A stretch of DNA of 64,000 bases from Gp1-AA133 sp963850425 (lineage in GTDB: Bacteria > Acidobacteriota > Terriglobia > Terriglobales > Acidobacteriaceae). The notes under the pieces were generated by a model. The model was not told the origin of the DNA. It worked only from the letters and a program-made list of their open reading frames with translations, and ran no database searches. Both the position numbers and the translations under genes were made by a program. Location: assembly GCA_963850425.1 (NCBI GenBank), contig CAWKLF010000001.1, positions 1,488,001-1,552,000 on the forward strand, in the 5' to 3' direction. Positions within the stretch are counted from its first letter, which is position 1; every line of letters begins with the position of its first letter. Positions 24,502-33,149 of this stretch are shown one piece after another.

Positions 24502-26274
24502 TCAGTACTTCCAGGTCGTCACATCCGCGCCTTTGGGGGCCGTCTTTTCCATGTGCTCGACCATTTCCGGAAGAAAGCGCTGCGGGATTGTGGAGCCGGC
24601 GGGGCCCGACGAATCGCCGCCACCGGAATAGCAGTGCGGCTGGCGCACTCCGAAATCGAACGTGCCGTGATAGTAGGGGTCGGTCGTCGATTCCAGGAAA
24701 TCGTGCAGCAGGTGGACGGCGCGGTCGAGATACCAGGTGTCGGACTCGCCCACGAAAAAGTGCAGCTTGCCGGCAAGCTTGGGGCCGAGGGTTTTCCAAT
24801 CGCGCTGCATGATGGCGCTCAGATCGTAATGTTCTTTCCAGTATTTGGCGACCTCGGGATCGATCTCGCCGGTGAGCTTGTTGAAGATCGGCTTGGGATA
24901 GCCGTCGGCGCCGATCGGGCTGAACGTTGCCTGCCAGATGTCGAATTGCTCGCCCGAACGTCCGTGCGTGCCCATCACCAGTTCGTAGTGATTGGCCTGC
25001 TCCATGGTGGCGAGCACCAGGCCGTCGGCCTGGCGTTTCTCAGGCCGCGGCACGCGGCCGAAGTGGCCTTCGACAAAGTATGCGTTCTTGTCTTCATAAA
25101 TGTTCGTGGTCACATAAGCGCGGAAGTCGACCACGTCGGGACATGACACCCACGCGCCGTTGTAGTTGTCGGGATAGAACACCTGCGACGCCAGCGCTTC
25201 CCATCCGCCGGTTGATCCGCCATAGACAGTGCGCGCCCAGCCCTGGCCGATGGCGCGGAATTGCTTCTCGATGTACGGAATCAGTTCCTTGTTGATCGCG
25301 TCGCCGTACGGACCCTGGCTCTCGGAGTTCACGGCGTAGGAATCGTCGAAGTAAGGCGTGGGATGCTGGATGGTAAGCATGATCACGCGCGGCAGTCGGC
25401 CGGAAGTCCAGTCCTGAAAGAACTTGTAACCGTAGCGCGCGTTTTCAAGCGCGGCGCCCTTCAGTCCGGGTGGCGGCGGCTCGGTGCGAAACGAGTTGGG
25501 CAAAAATAAATCGCGATGAAAGTGATCCTGCTCGACGATCAGCGGGTAATGCGCGTCAGGATGCTCGTCGTAGCCATCGGGCAGCAGAACGATCGCGCCC
25601 AGATATGTCGGGCGTCCCCAGAATTTCGTGAGCACATCGCTCTGAAAGTGAATGCGCTTCACCCACTTGTTTTCGGAAACGGGCTGGCCGAGACCGCGGC
25701 CCCAGTCGAGCACACTGTCCACTTGGGCGAGTTGTTGCTCGATGGGCGGAATTTTCTCGGCGAGTGAAATGCGAATGACCTGGCCAGATTTTGGGTCGAG
25801 ATGCATCTTCAGCGGCTTGCTGTAGAGATTGCCGGGCTTGGTCTGCCAATGCGACCCTTCGCCCTTTTCGGGCGGCAGCTTCACCGTTTGGCCGCTGGAG
25901 AGTCGGAACGTCTCGTAGACGTTGATGAGGGCCTGCACGTAGTAGTCGCCGGGCGGCAGGTTGGCGAGGCTACGCGTGGGATAGCCGAAGGTCTTGGCGT
26001 CGACCGTGGCGGGCATGTCGGGCGCGAGCGCGTCCACGTCGAGGCCGAACGCTTGTTGCGAGTCGGCAAAGTCTTCGGCGATCTGAAAACGAGGCTCTTC
26101 GCGGTCGTTGGTTGAGATGAGCAGGAAGACGTGGCCATCGAGCGGGGCGGAGCTGGCGGCCTTCGGGAATGAGATCTCAAAACGAAGCCCGGAGGATTGT
26201 GCGCCTACAAAAGAAGGAAGCGCGAGGAGCAGAGCCGAGAGAATACCGTAACCAAGTGATTTGGGCGCGGACAA
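24502..26274 (-). CDS. Secreted alpha/beta-hydrolase-fold esterase
   Basis: 590 residues with a signal peptide (YGILSALLLALPSFVGAQ). The N-terminal about 150 residues form a beta-rich domain; the C-terminal part matches the esterase (PF00756) type: YLGAIVLLPDGYDEHPDAHY, nucleophile Ser in ARTVYGGSTGGWEALASQVF, HFFVGESDTWYLDRAVHLLH as the acid region, His near YYHGTFDFGV. Substrates may be feruloyl or other polysaccharide-linked esters, but that is unresolved. It is much longer than a bare esterase-D fold. Confidence 0.82.
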   Translation of the reverse strand: MSAPKSLGYGILSALLLALPSFVGAQSSGLRFEISFPKAASSAPLDGHVFLLISTNDREEPRFQIAEDFADSQQAFGLDVDALAPDMPATVDAKTFGYPTRSLANLPPGDYYVQALINVYETFRLSSGQTVKLPPEKGEGSHWQTKPGNLYSKPLKMHLDPKSGQVIRISLAEKIPPIEQQLAQVDSVLDWGRGLGQPVSENKWVKRIHFQSDVLTKFWGRPTYLGAIVLLPDGYDEHPDAHYPLIVEQDHFHRDLFLPNSFRTEPPPPGLKGAALENARYGYKFFQDWTSGRLPRVIMLTIQHPTPYFDDSYAVNSESQGPYGDAINKELIPYIEKQFRAIGQGWARTVYGGSTGGWEALASQVFYPDNYNGAWVSCPDVVDFRAYVTTNIYEDKNAYFVEGHFGRVPRPEKRQADGLVLATMEQANHYELVMGTHGRSGEQFDIWQATFSPIGADGYPKPIFNKLTGEIDPEVAKYWKEHYDLSAIMQRDWKTLGPKLAGKLHFFVGESDTWYLDRAVHLLHDFLESTTDPYYHGTFDFGVRQPHCYSGGGDSSGPAGSTIPQRFLPEMVEHMEKTAPKGADVTTWKY

Positions 26275-26386
26275 TGAGGCCTCCTGGGAAACGAATGTTG
26301 ATATCAGCCTGGAGGCTCCGGGTCAAGCATGGTGCTACAAAAGTCGGGCTTGCTAGCTGAGCACCTCGATGGATGGAAAATCTTAA

Positions 26387-26530
26387 AACGCAGAGGGCGC
26401 TGAGAACTGCTGCAGAGGGCGCTGAGAACTGCTGCAGAGGTGGCAGAGAACTACGGGTGGCAGAGAACTACGGTGGCAGAGAGAGCTACGGCTTCGGTGG
26501 CAGAGAACTGCGGTGGCAGAGAGCTACGGC
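26387..26530. repeat. Compound tandem repeat (22-bp units then GGTGGCAGAG units)
   Basis: Two perfect 22-base units (CAGAGGGCGCTGAGAACTGC plus TG) at 26391-26412 and 26413-26434 run into five units beginning GGTGGCAGAG at 26439, 26456, 26472, 26496 and 26512. The first half is related to the CGCAGAGG-type dispersed repeats at 31305 and 33479. No coding frame is credible across it. Confidence 0.8.
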
Positions 26531-26639
26531 TGCGGTCGCCGGGAAAGACTACACAATTTGCGGTGGAGATATCATGGAGCCCCGGCGTTCGTGGCTCGCG
26601 CGAGATTTGCAGGGCTTGATGTCGTCCGCTATAGTTTGA

Positions 26640-27008
26640 ATGACTATGTACAGCAATTTTGAAGCGACCGACCGTTGGACTAAGAAGAAAGTGCATTGCA
26701 TTTACCAGAAGCTTATCGTCGCTATTGCTACGCGGCACGCGGATGCCATCGACATCAAGTTCCTGGTCGACGGGCGAGCTGTGTGGGTGGCATTGCCGCA
26801 CCCGGCATGGGTGGAATACAAGAACCGCACCGGCCAGTGGATCACCGACCCGCTCGCCATTGAGATTGCGGGACACTACCTGAAGACCGCGCTCGAATCC
26901 GGAGAAGGTGTCGGCCGCGCGATGTACTCGCTGACGGTCGATGAGACTCTGCGTCATCTCGACGCCGTAGTCGCGCGGGTGGAAGCAGCCCCAATCCCTA
27001 CTCGTTAA
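26640..27008 (+). CDS. Conserved-looking hypothetical protein
   Basis: 122 residues, soluble, with mixed charge: VHCIYQKLIVAIATRHADAI, DIKFLVDGRAVWVALPHPAW, VEYKNRTGQWITDPLAIEIA, HYLKTALESGEGVG. The composition is protein-like and unlike a shadow frame. No recognised domain. The start could be 26640 or 26646. It lies between a repeat block and pckG, and no operon partner is evident. Confidence 0.6.
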   Translation: MTMYSNFEATDRWTKKKVHCIYQKLIVAIATRHADAIDIKFLVDGRAVWVALPHPAWVEYKNRTGQWITDPLAIEIAGHYLKTALESGEGVGRAMYSLTVDETLRHLDAVVARVEAAPIPTR

Positions 27009-27318
27009 CTCCCAACCGCGCAAGAAACCGACCGTCCGGAAGTGATGGCGAAGTGAGTGCGTCGTAATGAGTTGTCATGTTCCTTCGTTGAATTGCTTCC
27101 GATATTGGAACAGCATTCAGTGAGCACGCCAGGCCATCGCGGGCATTTTGACTTGGACTCCCTCCACTCAATGAGGGAAAATAACAAGTTTGCGGAATTA
27201 AGCATTCACCTGGCACTAGTCAACTCATAAGCCTGCCAGGCGTTTCACGCCGCTTGTCGTTTATTCCGCTGCCAGCGCGGCGCGTTCGAAGGCCCGTCCA
27301 TTTTGCGGAGACGCTCTT
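27009..27318. other. Intergenic region upstream of pckG
   Basis: About 310 bases, presumably holding the pckG promoter. No hairpin, repeat or reading frame of interest was recognised. Confidence 0.4.
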
Positions 27319-29151
27319 ATGTCCAGTCTTACTGTTGATGTGGAAACATCCCGCAGCGAAAACAAGCACAAGCAATTGGTGCGGTGGGTCGAAGAGACGG
27401 CGCAAATGTGCAAGCCCGAGCGCGTGCACTGGTGCGACGGATCGCAGGAAGAATACCGGTCCATGCTGCAGTTGATGGTGCTGTCGGGAACGGCAATCCG
27501 GCTCGACGAGCAGAAACGTCCCAACAGCGTGTTAGTGCGTTCGAATCCGGCGGACGTTGCCCGCGTGGAAGACCGCACGTTCATCTGTGCACGGACGAAA
27601 GATGACGCGGGCCCCACCAACAACTGGGAAGATCCCGCGAAGATGCAGCAGAAACTGCGCGGCCTGTTTGCCGGTTCGATGGCGGGACGGATCATGTACG
27701 TGGTTCCCTACAGCATGGGGCCGATCGGGTCGCCGATCGCGAAGATTGGGGTAGAGATTACCGATTCGCCTTACGTCGTAGCCAGCATGAACATCATGGC
27801 GCGGGTGGGGACGCGCGTGCTGGACGTGCTCGGAGAAGACGGCGAATTCGTGCGCGGCCTGCATTCGCTGGGCGCGCCGCTCGGGCAGAATGATCCGGAT
27901 TCAGCCTGGCCGTGCAATGCGGAACACAAATACATCTGTCATTTTCCGGAAACGCGCGAGATCTGGTCCTATGGCTCGGGCTACGGCGGCAACGCGCTTC
28001 TGGGAAAAAAGTGCCACGCCCTGCGCATCGCCTCGATTCAGGCACGCGACGAAGGCTGGATGGCGGAGCACATGCTCATCCTCAAGATGACGAACCCGTC
28101 CGGCCAGGTGAAGTACATCACCGGTGCGTTTCCTTCAGCGTGCGGGAAAACGAACCTGGCGATGCTGATCCCGACGATTCCGGGCTGGAAGGTGGAGACG
28201 ATCGGCGACGACATTGCTTGGATGAAGTTCGGCGCGGATGGGCGGCTGTACGCAATCAATCCGGAGTATGGATTTTTCGGCGTAGCGCCGGGCACAAACC
28301 GGAAGTCGAATCGCAACGCGATGCTGACCGCAATGAAGAATTCCATCTTCACCAATTGCGCGATCACGCGTGAGGGCGACATCTGGTGGGAGGGGATGAG
28401 CGATCCCAAGCCGGCTGAGCTGGTCGACTGGTTGCGGCGGCCGTGGACACCGGCTTCCGCGCGAAAGGCCGCGCATCCGAATTCGCGGTTCACGACGCCG
28501 GCAGCGCAGTGTCCCTGCATTGCGCCGGAGTGGGAAGATCCGAAGGGCGTGCCCATCGACGCGATTCTTTTCGGCGGACGCCGGGCAGGGATCGTGCCCC
28601 TGGTCACCCAGGCCTTCGACTGGCAGCATGGAACGTTTCTGGGTGCGACCGCCAGCAGTGAGACCACGGCGGCTTCCGGCGGCAAGTTAGGCCAGTTGCG
28701 AAGAGACCCGATGGCGATGCTGCCGTTCTGCGGATATAACATGGGCGACTACTTCGCGCATTGGCTGGAGATCGGGAAGCGATCGAGCGAGGAGAAGCTG
28801 CCCAAGATTTTTTACGTGAACTGGTTTCGCACCGACGAAAACGGAAAGTTCCTGTGGCCGGGATACGGCGAGAACAGCCGCGTGCTCAAGTGGATTTTCG
28901 AGCGCTGCGATAACAAAGTGCATGCCAAAGATACGCCGCTGGGGAGATTGCCGGAAGCAGCGGATCTGGATACGGCCGGGCTGGAGATGCCGGCGGCAAA
29001 TCTGACGAAGTTGCTGAGCGTGGATGTGGAAGGCTGGCGCGCCGAAGTACCGCTCATCGAAAAACATTTCGCGCAATTTGGCGAGCATTTGCCGCAGGGA
29101 TTGAAAGAGGAAGTGACAAATCTGGCGCGGAGGCTGGACGCCGCGAAATAA
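27319..29151 (+). CDS. pckG: Phosphoenolpyruvate carboxykinase (GTP)
   Basis: 610 residues, the full length of the GTP-dependent form. It interconverts oxaloacetate plus GTP with phosphoenolpyruvate, the first committed step of gluconeogenesis, in the cytoplasm. Signatures: AGSMAGRIMYVVPYSMGP, the P-loop-like kinase-1 motif GAFPSACGKTNLAMLIPTIP, IGDDIAWMKFG, NPEYGFFGVAPGTNRKSN, and guanine-pocket region LPFCGYNMGDYFAHWLEIGK. A weak hairpin terminator follows at 29174. It is monocistronic. Confidence 0.97.
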   Translation: MSSLTVDVETSRSENKHKQLVRWVEETAQMCKPERVHWCDGSQEEYRSMLQLMVLSGTAIRLDEQKRPNSVLVRSNPADVARVEDRTFICARTKDDAGPTNNWEDPAKMQQKLRGLFAGSMAGRIMYVVPYSMGPIGSPIAKIGVEITDSPYVVASMNIMARVGTRVLDVLGEDGEFVRGLHSLGAPLGQNDPDSAWPCNAEHKYICHFPETREIWSYGSGYGGNALLGKKCHALRIASIQARDEGWMAEHMLILKMTNPSGQVKYITGAFPSACGKTNLAMLIPTIPGWKVETIGDDIAWMKFGADGRLYAINPEYGFFGVAPGTNRKSNRNAMLTAMKNSIFTNCAITREGDIWWEGMSDPKPAELVDWLRRPWTPASARKAAHPNSRFTTPAAQCPCIAPEWEDPKGVPIDAILFGGRRAGIVPLVTQAFDWQHGTFLGATASSETTAASGGKLGQLRRDPMAMLPFCGYNMGDYFAHWLEIGKRSSEEKLPKIFYVNWFRTDENGKFLWPGYGENSRVLKWIFERCDNKVHAKDTPLGRLPEAADLDTAGLEMPAANLTKLLSVDVEGWRAEVPLIEKHFAQFGEHLPQGLKEEVTNLARRLDAAK

Positions 29152-29503
29152 AAAAGCTCGCATCCCTGGGATACAAAAGCTTAACAATTGCCGGGCTTTT
29201 GCTTTTGAACGAGCGGAGTTAGACAGGGAACTGAGTCCGCAAACCATCCATCACACTAGTGTGCTGCGAAAATCCATCGTTGCATCACACAACGAGCTTT
29301 CCTCTTCGTCGATTGCGCCACCGATACATTTTTAAAGCCACCACCGTTGGGTACACGACACGCACCGCGTTAACTGGCAGCCCTGCCCGTTTATCTGCCC
29401 TGATTGCGAGGGGAATCGTGACATCGTTCACTTTTTCTACAGGCTTCGCTCGATTTTGCAAGCATCCTGAAAGGAAGAGACTACGAGTTCGGAGCCTATT
29501 TAA
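29152..29503. other. Intergenic region between pckG and the second receiver
   Basis: About 350 bases. Apart from the weak terminator near 29174 no feature is evident. Shared upstream sites with the paralogous receiver at 23469 were looked for by eye and not found. Confidence 0.4.
29174..29207 (+). terminator. Probable terminator after pckG
   Basis: Stem CAAAAGC / GCTTTTG around a 14-base loop, followed by CTTTTG. The stem is AT-rich, so it is a weak terminator. Confidence 0.45.
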
Positions 29504-29899
29504 GTGGCAGCTACTGTACTTGTCGTTGACGATCACGCCGTGATCCGGCGCATGGTACGTGCCTGCTTCGAAGCCGAGGATTTCGAAATCTACGATGCTA
29601 CAAATGGTGCTGACGGCGTCGAAACGGCGCGAACCCTGAAACCCAGCCTGATCATTCTCGATCTATCCATGCCCGTGATGAATGGACTGGAGGCAGCACG
29701 GGCATTGAAGGCGCTCATGCCGCAGGTTCCCTTGTTGATGTTCACGAGTCACGCTGGAGCGATAGTTGAGAAAGAGGCTCGATCTGCGGGTTGCCGTGCA
29801 GTGATTTGGAAGTCAGATTCCGACTGGTTGAGCCAGTTGATGGCGCACACGAAGGCACTTCTGGGGCACGACCCGGCCGACGAAATGAAAATAGCCTGA
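29504..29899 (+). CDS. Single-domain response regulator (CheY-like), paralogue B
   Basis: 131 residues, receiver only: VLVVDDHAVIRRMVRACFEA, phosphoacceptor Asp in SLIILDLSMPVMNGLEAARA, switch region LLMFTSHAGAIVEKEARSAG, Lys in AVIWKSDSDWLSQLMAHTKA. GTG start. It is a close paralogue of the receiver at 23469, with the same length and near-identical phosphorylation strand. No kinase or output gene is adjacent. Confidence 0.9.
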   Translation: MAATVLVVDDHAVIRRMVRACFEAEDFEIYDATNGADGVETARTLKPSLIILDLSMPVMNGLEAARALKALMPQVPLLMFTSHAGAIVEKEARSAGCRAVIWKSDSDWLSQLMAHTKALLGHDPADEMKIA

Positions 29900-30013
29900 C
29901 ACGGAGCGCCCGCGTTACTTTCCCCATAAATACGCAGGGTAGGATTGGGTGCGGGAGCGGATCAATCGCCAAGATCGCGGATTGAGGTGCGGCTTATGTT
30001 TAAATCTTGAAGT

Positions 30014-30271
30014 ATGTTCGCGCGCAAGATTCGGGTGGATTACGAAGAAAACGGATCGCGGCTTCCCTGTCCCATGAAGTGGATGGACAGCTTCAGCATG
30101 CGCAACTTCACCAATGCCAGCGTATTCGACGACACGCTGCCCGCCGCGGACGGACTCATTGAAATCGGCGCCAAGGTTCCCATCGACGAACTGCGGGTCG
30201 CGATGGAGGATTGGTTTCGGAGAAAAAGTTACCTGCCCATGGGCGCAAAACTACTCGTTACTGAGTTGTAA
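30014..30271 (+). CDS. Hypothetical 85-residue protein
   Basis: The sequence starts MFARKIRVDYEENGSRLPCP and ends EDWFRRKSYLPMGAKLLVTE L. It looks like a small alpha/beta protein, with one Cys and no signal peptide. I do not recognise a family. The frame has a protein-like composition, and the ATG follows an AT-rich stretch. No partner gene is near. Confidence 0.5.
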   Translation: MFARKIRVDYEENGSRLPCPMKWMDSFSMRNFTNASVFDDTLPAADGLIEIGAKVPIDELRVAMEDWFRRKSYLPMGAKLLVTEL

Positions 30272-30344
30272 CCTCACTTTTCGCTGTACTTAAGACGCCC
30301 ACAAGTACATCTCACTCGTACATTGCAAGCGCGACACTTGAGAC

Positions 30345-30385
30345 CTCTGCCGATGCATGGCTCGCATCTTCGCGTATCGGCAGAA
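30345..30385. other. Nine-base inverted repeat in the leader of a small gene
   Basis: TCTGCCGAT (30346-30354) and ATCGGCAGA (30376-30384) are perfect complements around a 21-base loop. It lies about 190 bases upstream of the 43-residue membrane protein gene; it could be an operator or RNA hairpin. Confidence 0.4.
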
Positions 30386-30574
30386 CAGCTGCAGCACCGG
30401 AACGGATAGTGTGGGCCAACCTACAGTAGGGCAAGCCACCGAACCACTCATTTGTGCAGGCCCGGACAAGATGGCAGAGGGTATGCAATGTATCTCGGCA
30501 ATGCACCGTCTGGCCGCGCGTGCCGCTTCGCTCTTAATTTGCAAGATCGCTCCCAGAAGAGCGAAGGAGGTTCT

Positions 30575-30706
30575 GTGAGAGAAGAATCACGGACAGAACA
30601 GGAAGATCTGAACTGGAACGGGATTCTCGGCATGATGGCGTTGATGCTCGTGAGCTTCGGGCTTTACGGCGCCGCGGTCGGCACCTATTTCACGCTGATG
30701 AGCTAG
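30575..30706 (+). CDS. Small single-pass membrane protein
   Basis: A 43-residue frame from GTG 30575: MREESRTEQEDLNWNGILGM followed by MALMLVSFGLYGAAVGTYFT and LMS. An acidic, polar N-terminus precedes one membrane helix. A strong AAGGAGG ribosome site (30563-30569) decides the start. A bidirectional terminator at 30756 follows. Function unknown. Confidence 0.65.
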   Translation: MREESRTEQEDLNWNGILGMMALMLVSFGLYGAAVGTYFTLMS

Positions 30707-30755
30707 TGCGCGCAAAAAAAGGCAAGCACGGTTCAGAAGCACTCGACAAAAGAAA

Positions 30756-30780
30756 GGCTCCGGCGTGCCGGAGCCTTTTT
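30756..30780. terminator. Bidirectional terminator between small gene and cspA
   Basis: Nine-base stem GGCTCCGGC / GCCGGAGCC with a two-base GT spacer and T5 on the plus side. The complementary strand reads GGCTCCGGC...GCCGGAGCC then TTTCTTTT, which serves the convergent cold-shock gene. Confidence 0.9.
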
Positions 30781-30799
30781 AACCACCCAGACTCGACTC

Positions 30800-31000
30800 T
30801 TACAGAGGCCGGACGTTCTCGGCCTGCAGGCCCTTAGGGCCTTTCGTCACCTGAAACTCCACGCTCTGCCCTTCCTGCAAGCTGCGGAAGCCGTTGGCTT
30901 GAATCGCGGAGAAGTGCACGAAGACATCCTCGCCACTCTGGCGGCTGATGAATCCGTAACCCTTGGCATCGTTAAACCACTTCACTGTTCCTTGTTCCAT
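30800..31000 (-). CDS. Cold-shock domain protein
   Basis: 66 residues, a complete cold-shock fold: GTVKWFNDAKGYGFISRQSG (RNP1-type), EDVFVHFSAIQANGFRSLQE (RNP2-type), VEFQVTKGPKGLQAENVRPL. It binds single-stranded RNA or DNA and acts as an RNA chaperone. ATG at 31000. The shared terminator lies just downstream. It may be constitutive or cold-induced; the sequence does not say. Confidence 0.95.
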   Translation of the reverse strand: MEQGTVKWFNDAKGYGFISRQSGEDVFVHFSAIQANGFRSLQEGQSVEFQVTKGPKGLQAENVRPL

Positions 31001-31373
31001 ATCTCGTTAGGCAAATACCTTTCGGTGAATTTTTACGCTGAATGCGAGTCGGAGGGTACTGCAGGGCAGGTACAAGCTGGTAAAGCTGGAACTGCTCACA
31101 ACCGATTCTGCTCAAACGCGAGCCAAAAATAGCAGAACGGGCCGTTTTTCGTCCAGTAAATTTAGAAAAGCCGGGGGGAACGGCTTACCACAGGCGAAAC
31201 CAGAAGGTAGGCTTCCCGGTCGAATCATCCTTTGAAGGGCCGGTTCCGGAAGCCCGTCTTCGAGCGGATGCAGAGCGGCGCACTGGCTGACTGCAAAAGC
31301 TTTTAACCGCAGAGGGCGCTGAGAAGACCCGCCGAGAACGCAGAGAAAACCAGGCGCGCCGGATTGAACTTGG
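31001..31373. other. Intergenic region between cspA and apt
   Basis: About 370 bases upstream of cspA and downstream of apt (both on the minus strand). It contains a dispersed repeat copy at 31305-31350 and probably the cspA leader. No gene is visible. Confidence 0.45.
31305..31350. repeat. Dispersed CGCAGAGGGCGC repeat
   Basis: AACCGCAGAGGGCGCTGAGA then AGACCCGCCGAGAACGCAGA G: the CGCAGAGG family also found at 26387 and 33479-33597. Confidence 0.6.
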
Positions 31374-31916
31374 CTACTTGTCGTAGTGCAGCACGGAGTA
31401 CACGTCGTAGGGCTTGAGCTTGTCCCGACCCTTGAGGAAGTCGAGTTCCACGACGAAGGCCAGGCCTGCGATCTGGGCGCCGAGCTGGCTGGCTAGCTTG
31501 GCAGTAGCTTCGGCGGTGCCGCCGGTAGCGAGCAGGTCGTCGACGATAAGGACACGCTGGCCTTTCTCGATCGCGTCTTTGTGGACTTCAAGAATATTGC
31601 TGCCGTATTCGAGGTCATACTCCACGCGCTCGGTGGGGGCGGGAAGCTTGCCCGGCTTGCGGACCGGAACGAATCCCGCGCTCAGGCGGTACGCCAACGC
31701 AGGGCCAAAGATAAAGCCGCGCGCTTCCATGCCGAGGATCAGATCGACCCCTTTGCCGATGTAGCGCTCAGCAAGGACGTCGATCAGGGTGGCGTATCCG
31801 GCCTTGTCTTTCAGAAGAGTGGTGATGTCGTAGAACAGAATTCCCTTCTTCGGGAAATCGGGCACTTCGCGAATCAGATTTTTCAGTTGGTCGGAATTCA
31901 GGCCCGACTTTGACAT
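31374..31916 (-). CDS. apt: Adenine phosphoribosyltransferase
   Basis: 180 residues. Purine salvage enzyme: adenine plus PRPP gives AMP. It shows the family order IREVPDFPKKGILFYDITTL, LILGMEARGFIFGPALAYRL, the PRPP-binding loop QRVLIVDDLLATGGTAEATA and VELDFLKGRDKLKPYDVYSV. Its start abuts the stop of the acylphosphatase gene, so the two are cotranscribed. Confidence 0.95.
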   Translation of the reverse strand: MSKSGLNSDQLKNLIREVPDFPKKGILFYDITTLLKDKAGYATLIDVLAERYIGKGVDLILGMEARGFIFGPALAYRLSAGFVPVRKPGKLPAPTERVEYDLEYGSNILEVHKDAIEKGQRVLIVDDLLATGGTAEATAKLASQLGAQIAGLAFVVELDFLKGRDKLKPYDVYSVLHYDK

Positions 31917-32219
31917 TTACCAGGCTCCTTCAATGCGAAAAGTTTTGAGACCTTGCGACAGCGGGACTTCGGATTCATCGACCGCATCGACACGCGCTGC
32001 CCGCGGTCCCTGGCGCAATTGGGCGAGCAGATTGTTGATCTGCTCCCGCGTGCCCTGCGCCAACACTTCCACGGCTCCATCGGCATTGTTGCGCACCCAC
32101 CCGGAAATCCCGAGCGAGTGGGCTTGCCGCTCCACGAACCATCGGAAGCCGACGCCTTGCACGCGTCCGCGCACTAGGAAGCGGCGGGCTTGAGTGGTCT
32201 CATCTCGATGCGAAGTCAT
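31917..32219 (-). CDS. acyP: Acylphosphatase
   Basis: 100 residues from ATG 32219. It hydrolyses acyl phosphates. Active-site motifs are intact: RRFLVRGRVQGVGFRWFVER (P-loop-like GRVQGVGFR with the catalytic Arg) and LGISGWVRNNADGAVEVLAQ with the catalytic Asn. The frame extends upstream, but the extension is not conserved-looking. It is followed directly by apt, an operon pairing without an obvious metabolic logic. Confidence 0.92.
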   Translation of the reverse strand: MTSHRDETTQARRFLVRGRVQGVGFRWFVERQAHSLGISGWVRNNADGAVEVLAQGTREQINNLLAQLRQGPRAARVDAVDESEVPLSQGLKTFRIEGAW

Positions 32220-32360
32220 GAGGAAAAAGCTGCGGGCTACGAGCTCTGAGCTTCGAGCGCACAACAGGGTTACCCCAAAATCCTTGGCTTGGAATCCGAT
32301 TCAACCTGGGGTTGCCGCGACGACTGGTTGCTCGGAACTCGCGACTCGAAGCTCGTAGCT

Positions 32361-32921
32361 CTACGCCCTCGACAAATACATGCCCTCGGCCGTGTCCACC
32401 TTAATTTTCTCACCTTCATTGATGAACGGCGGGACCTGCACGATCAGCCCCGTATCGGTTTTGGCCGGCTTGGTCACACTGGAGGCAGTGGCGCTCTTCA
32501 ACCCTGGCTCGGTTTCGACCACGGTCAGGATCACAGTTTGCGGCAGTTCAATTCCCACCGCCTTGCCGTCGAAGAACTCCACCTTGATCTGGAGATTTGA
32601 TGTCAGATACTCGACCGCATCGCCGAGCGTGTCACGCGTCAGGTGGGTCTGCTCGTAGTTCTCCGTGTTCATGAAGTAGTAGTCGTCGCCGTCGTTGTAG
32701 AGAAACTCCATGTTCACTTCGTCGACGGTGATCTTCTCGATGGGGTCAGGCGAGCGGAAGCGGTGCTCGAACATGGCGCCGGTCCGCAGGTTGCGCAGCT
32801 TGGCCTGGATGAAGGCGCGCAGGTTGCCCGGGGTTCGGTGCTCGACGCTGAACACCGAATGCAAATCATTGTTGTGCTTGATGATCATGCCGGGGCGAAG
32901 TTGGGTGGCAGGAATCGACAT
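32361..32921 (-). CDS. efp: Translation elongation factor P
   Basis: 187 residues from ATG 32921 in three beta-barrel domains: IPATQLRPGMIIKHNNDLHS; VNMEFLYNDGDDYYFMNTEN and TLGDAVEYLTSNLQIKVEFF; and the C-terminal VPPFINEGEKIKVDTAEGMY. It helps the ribosome pass polyproline stretches. The domain I loop reads EHRTPGNLRAFIQAKLRN, so the residue at the usual modification tip (Lys34 or Arg32 in other bacteria) is Asn33; none of the known lysine or arginine modifications fits. The upstream part of the frame (to 33044) is not EF-P-like. Confidence 0.94.
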   Translation of the reverse strand: MSIPATQLRPGMIIKHNNDLHSVFSVEHRTPGNLRAFIQAKLRNLRTGAMFEHRFRSPDPIEKITVDEVNMEFLYNDGDDYYFMNTENYEQTHLTRDTLGDAVEYLTSNLQIKVEFFDGKAVGIELPQTVILTVVETEPGLKSATASSVTKPAKTDTGLIVQVPPFINEGEKIKVDTAEGMYLSRA

Positions 32922-33149
32922 GCGGCTGAAAGTCTCCTCGAAAAATTGCGATCGTTCAGGACCGGCGAATCGGGGACAAGCCACTTGCTCGCCGGGCACG
33001 GGGACCAAACGCCTTAGTTTACACGGAGATGGCGCTACGTCCAAACGGACTGCAACGCGAATGAGGGATCCACCTTAGAGCGCTCGGCCCAGGGAATACA
33101 ATAAAGTAGAAGCTGAACATTCATGATTCCATGTTAGGAGATAGCCTTT

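Noticed and set aside
24553..25146. 197-residue plus-strand frame inside the esterase
   Set aside because: Antisense to the esterase, which has a signal peptide and catalytic Ser motif; no independent support.
26391..26530. Possible CRISPR array
   Set aside because: Units are directly adjacent or irregularly spaced with no unique spacers of uniform length and no cas genes.
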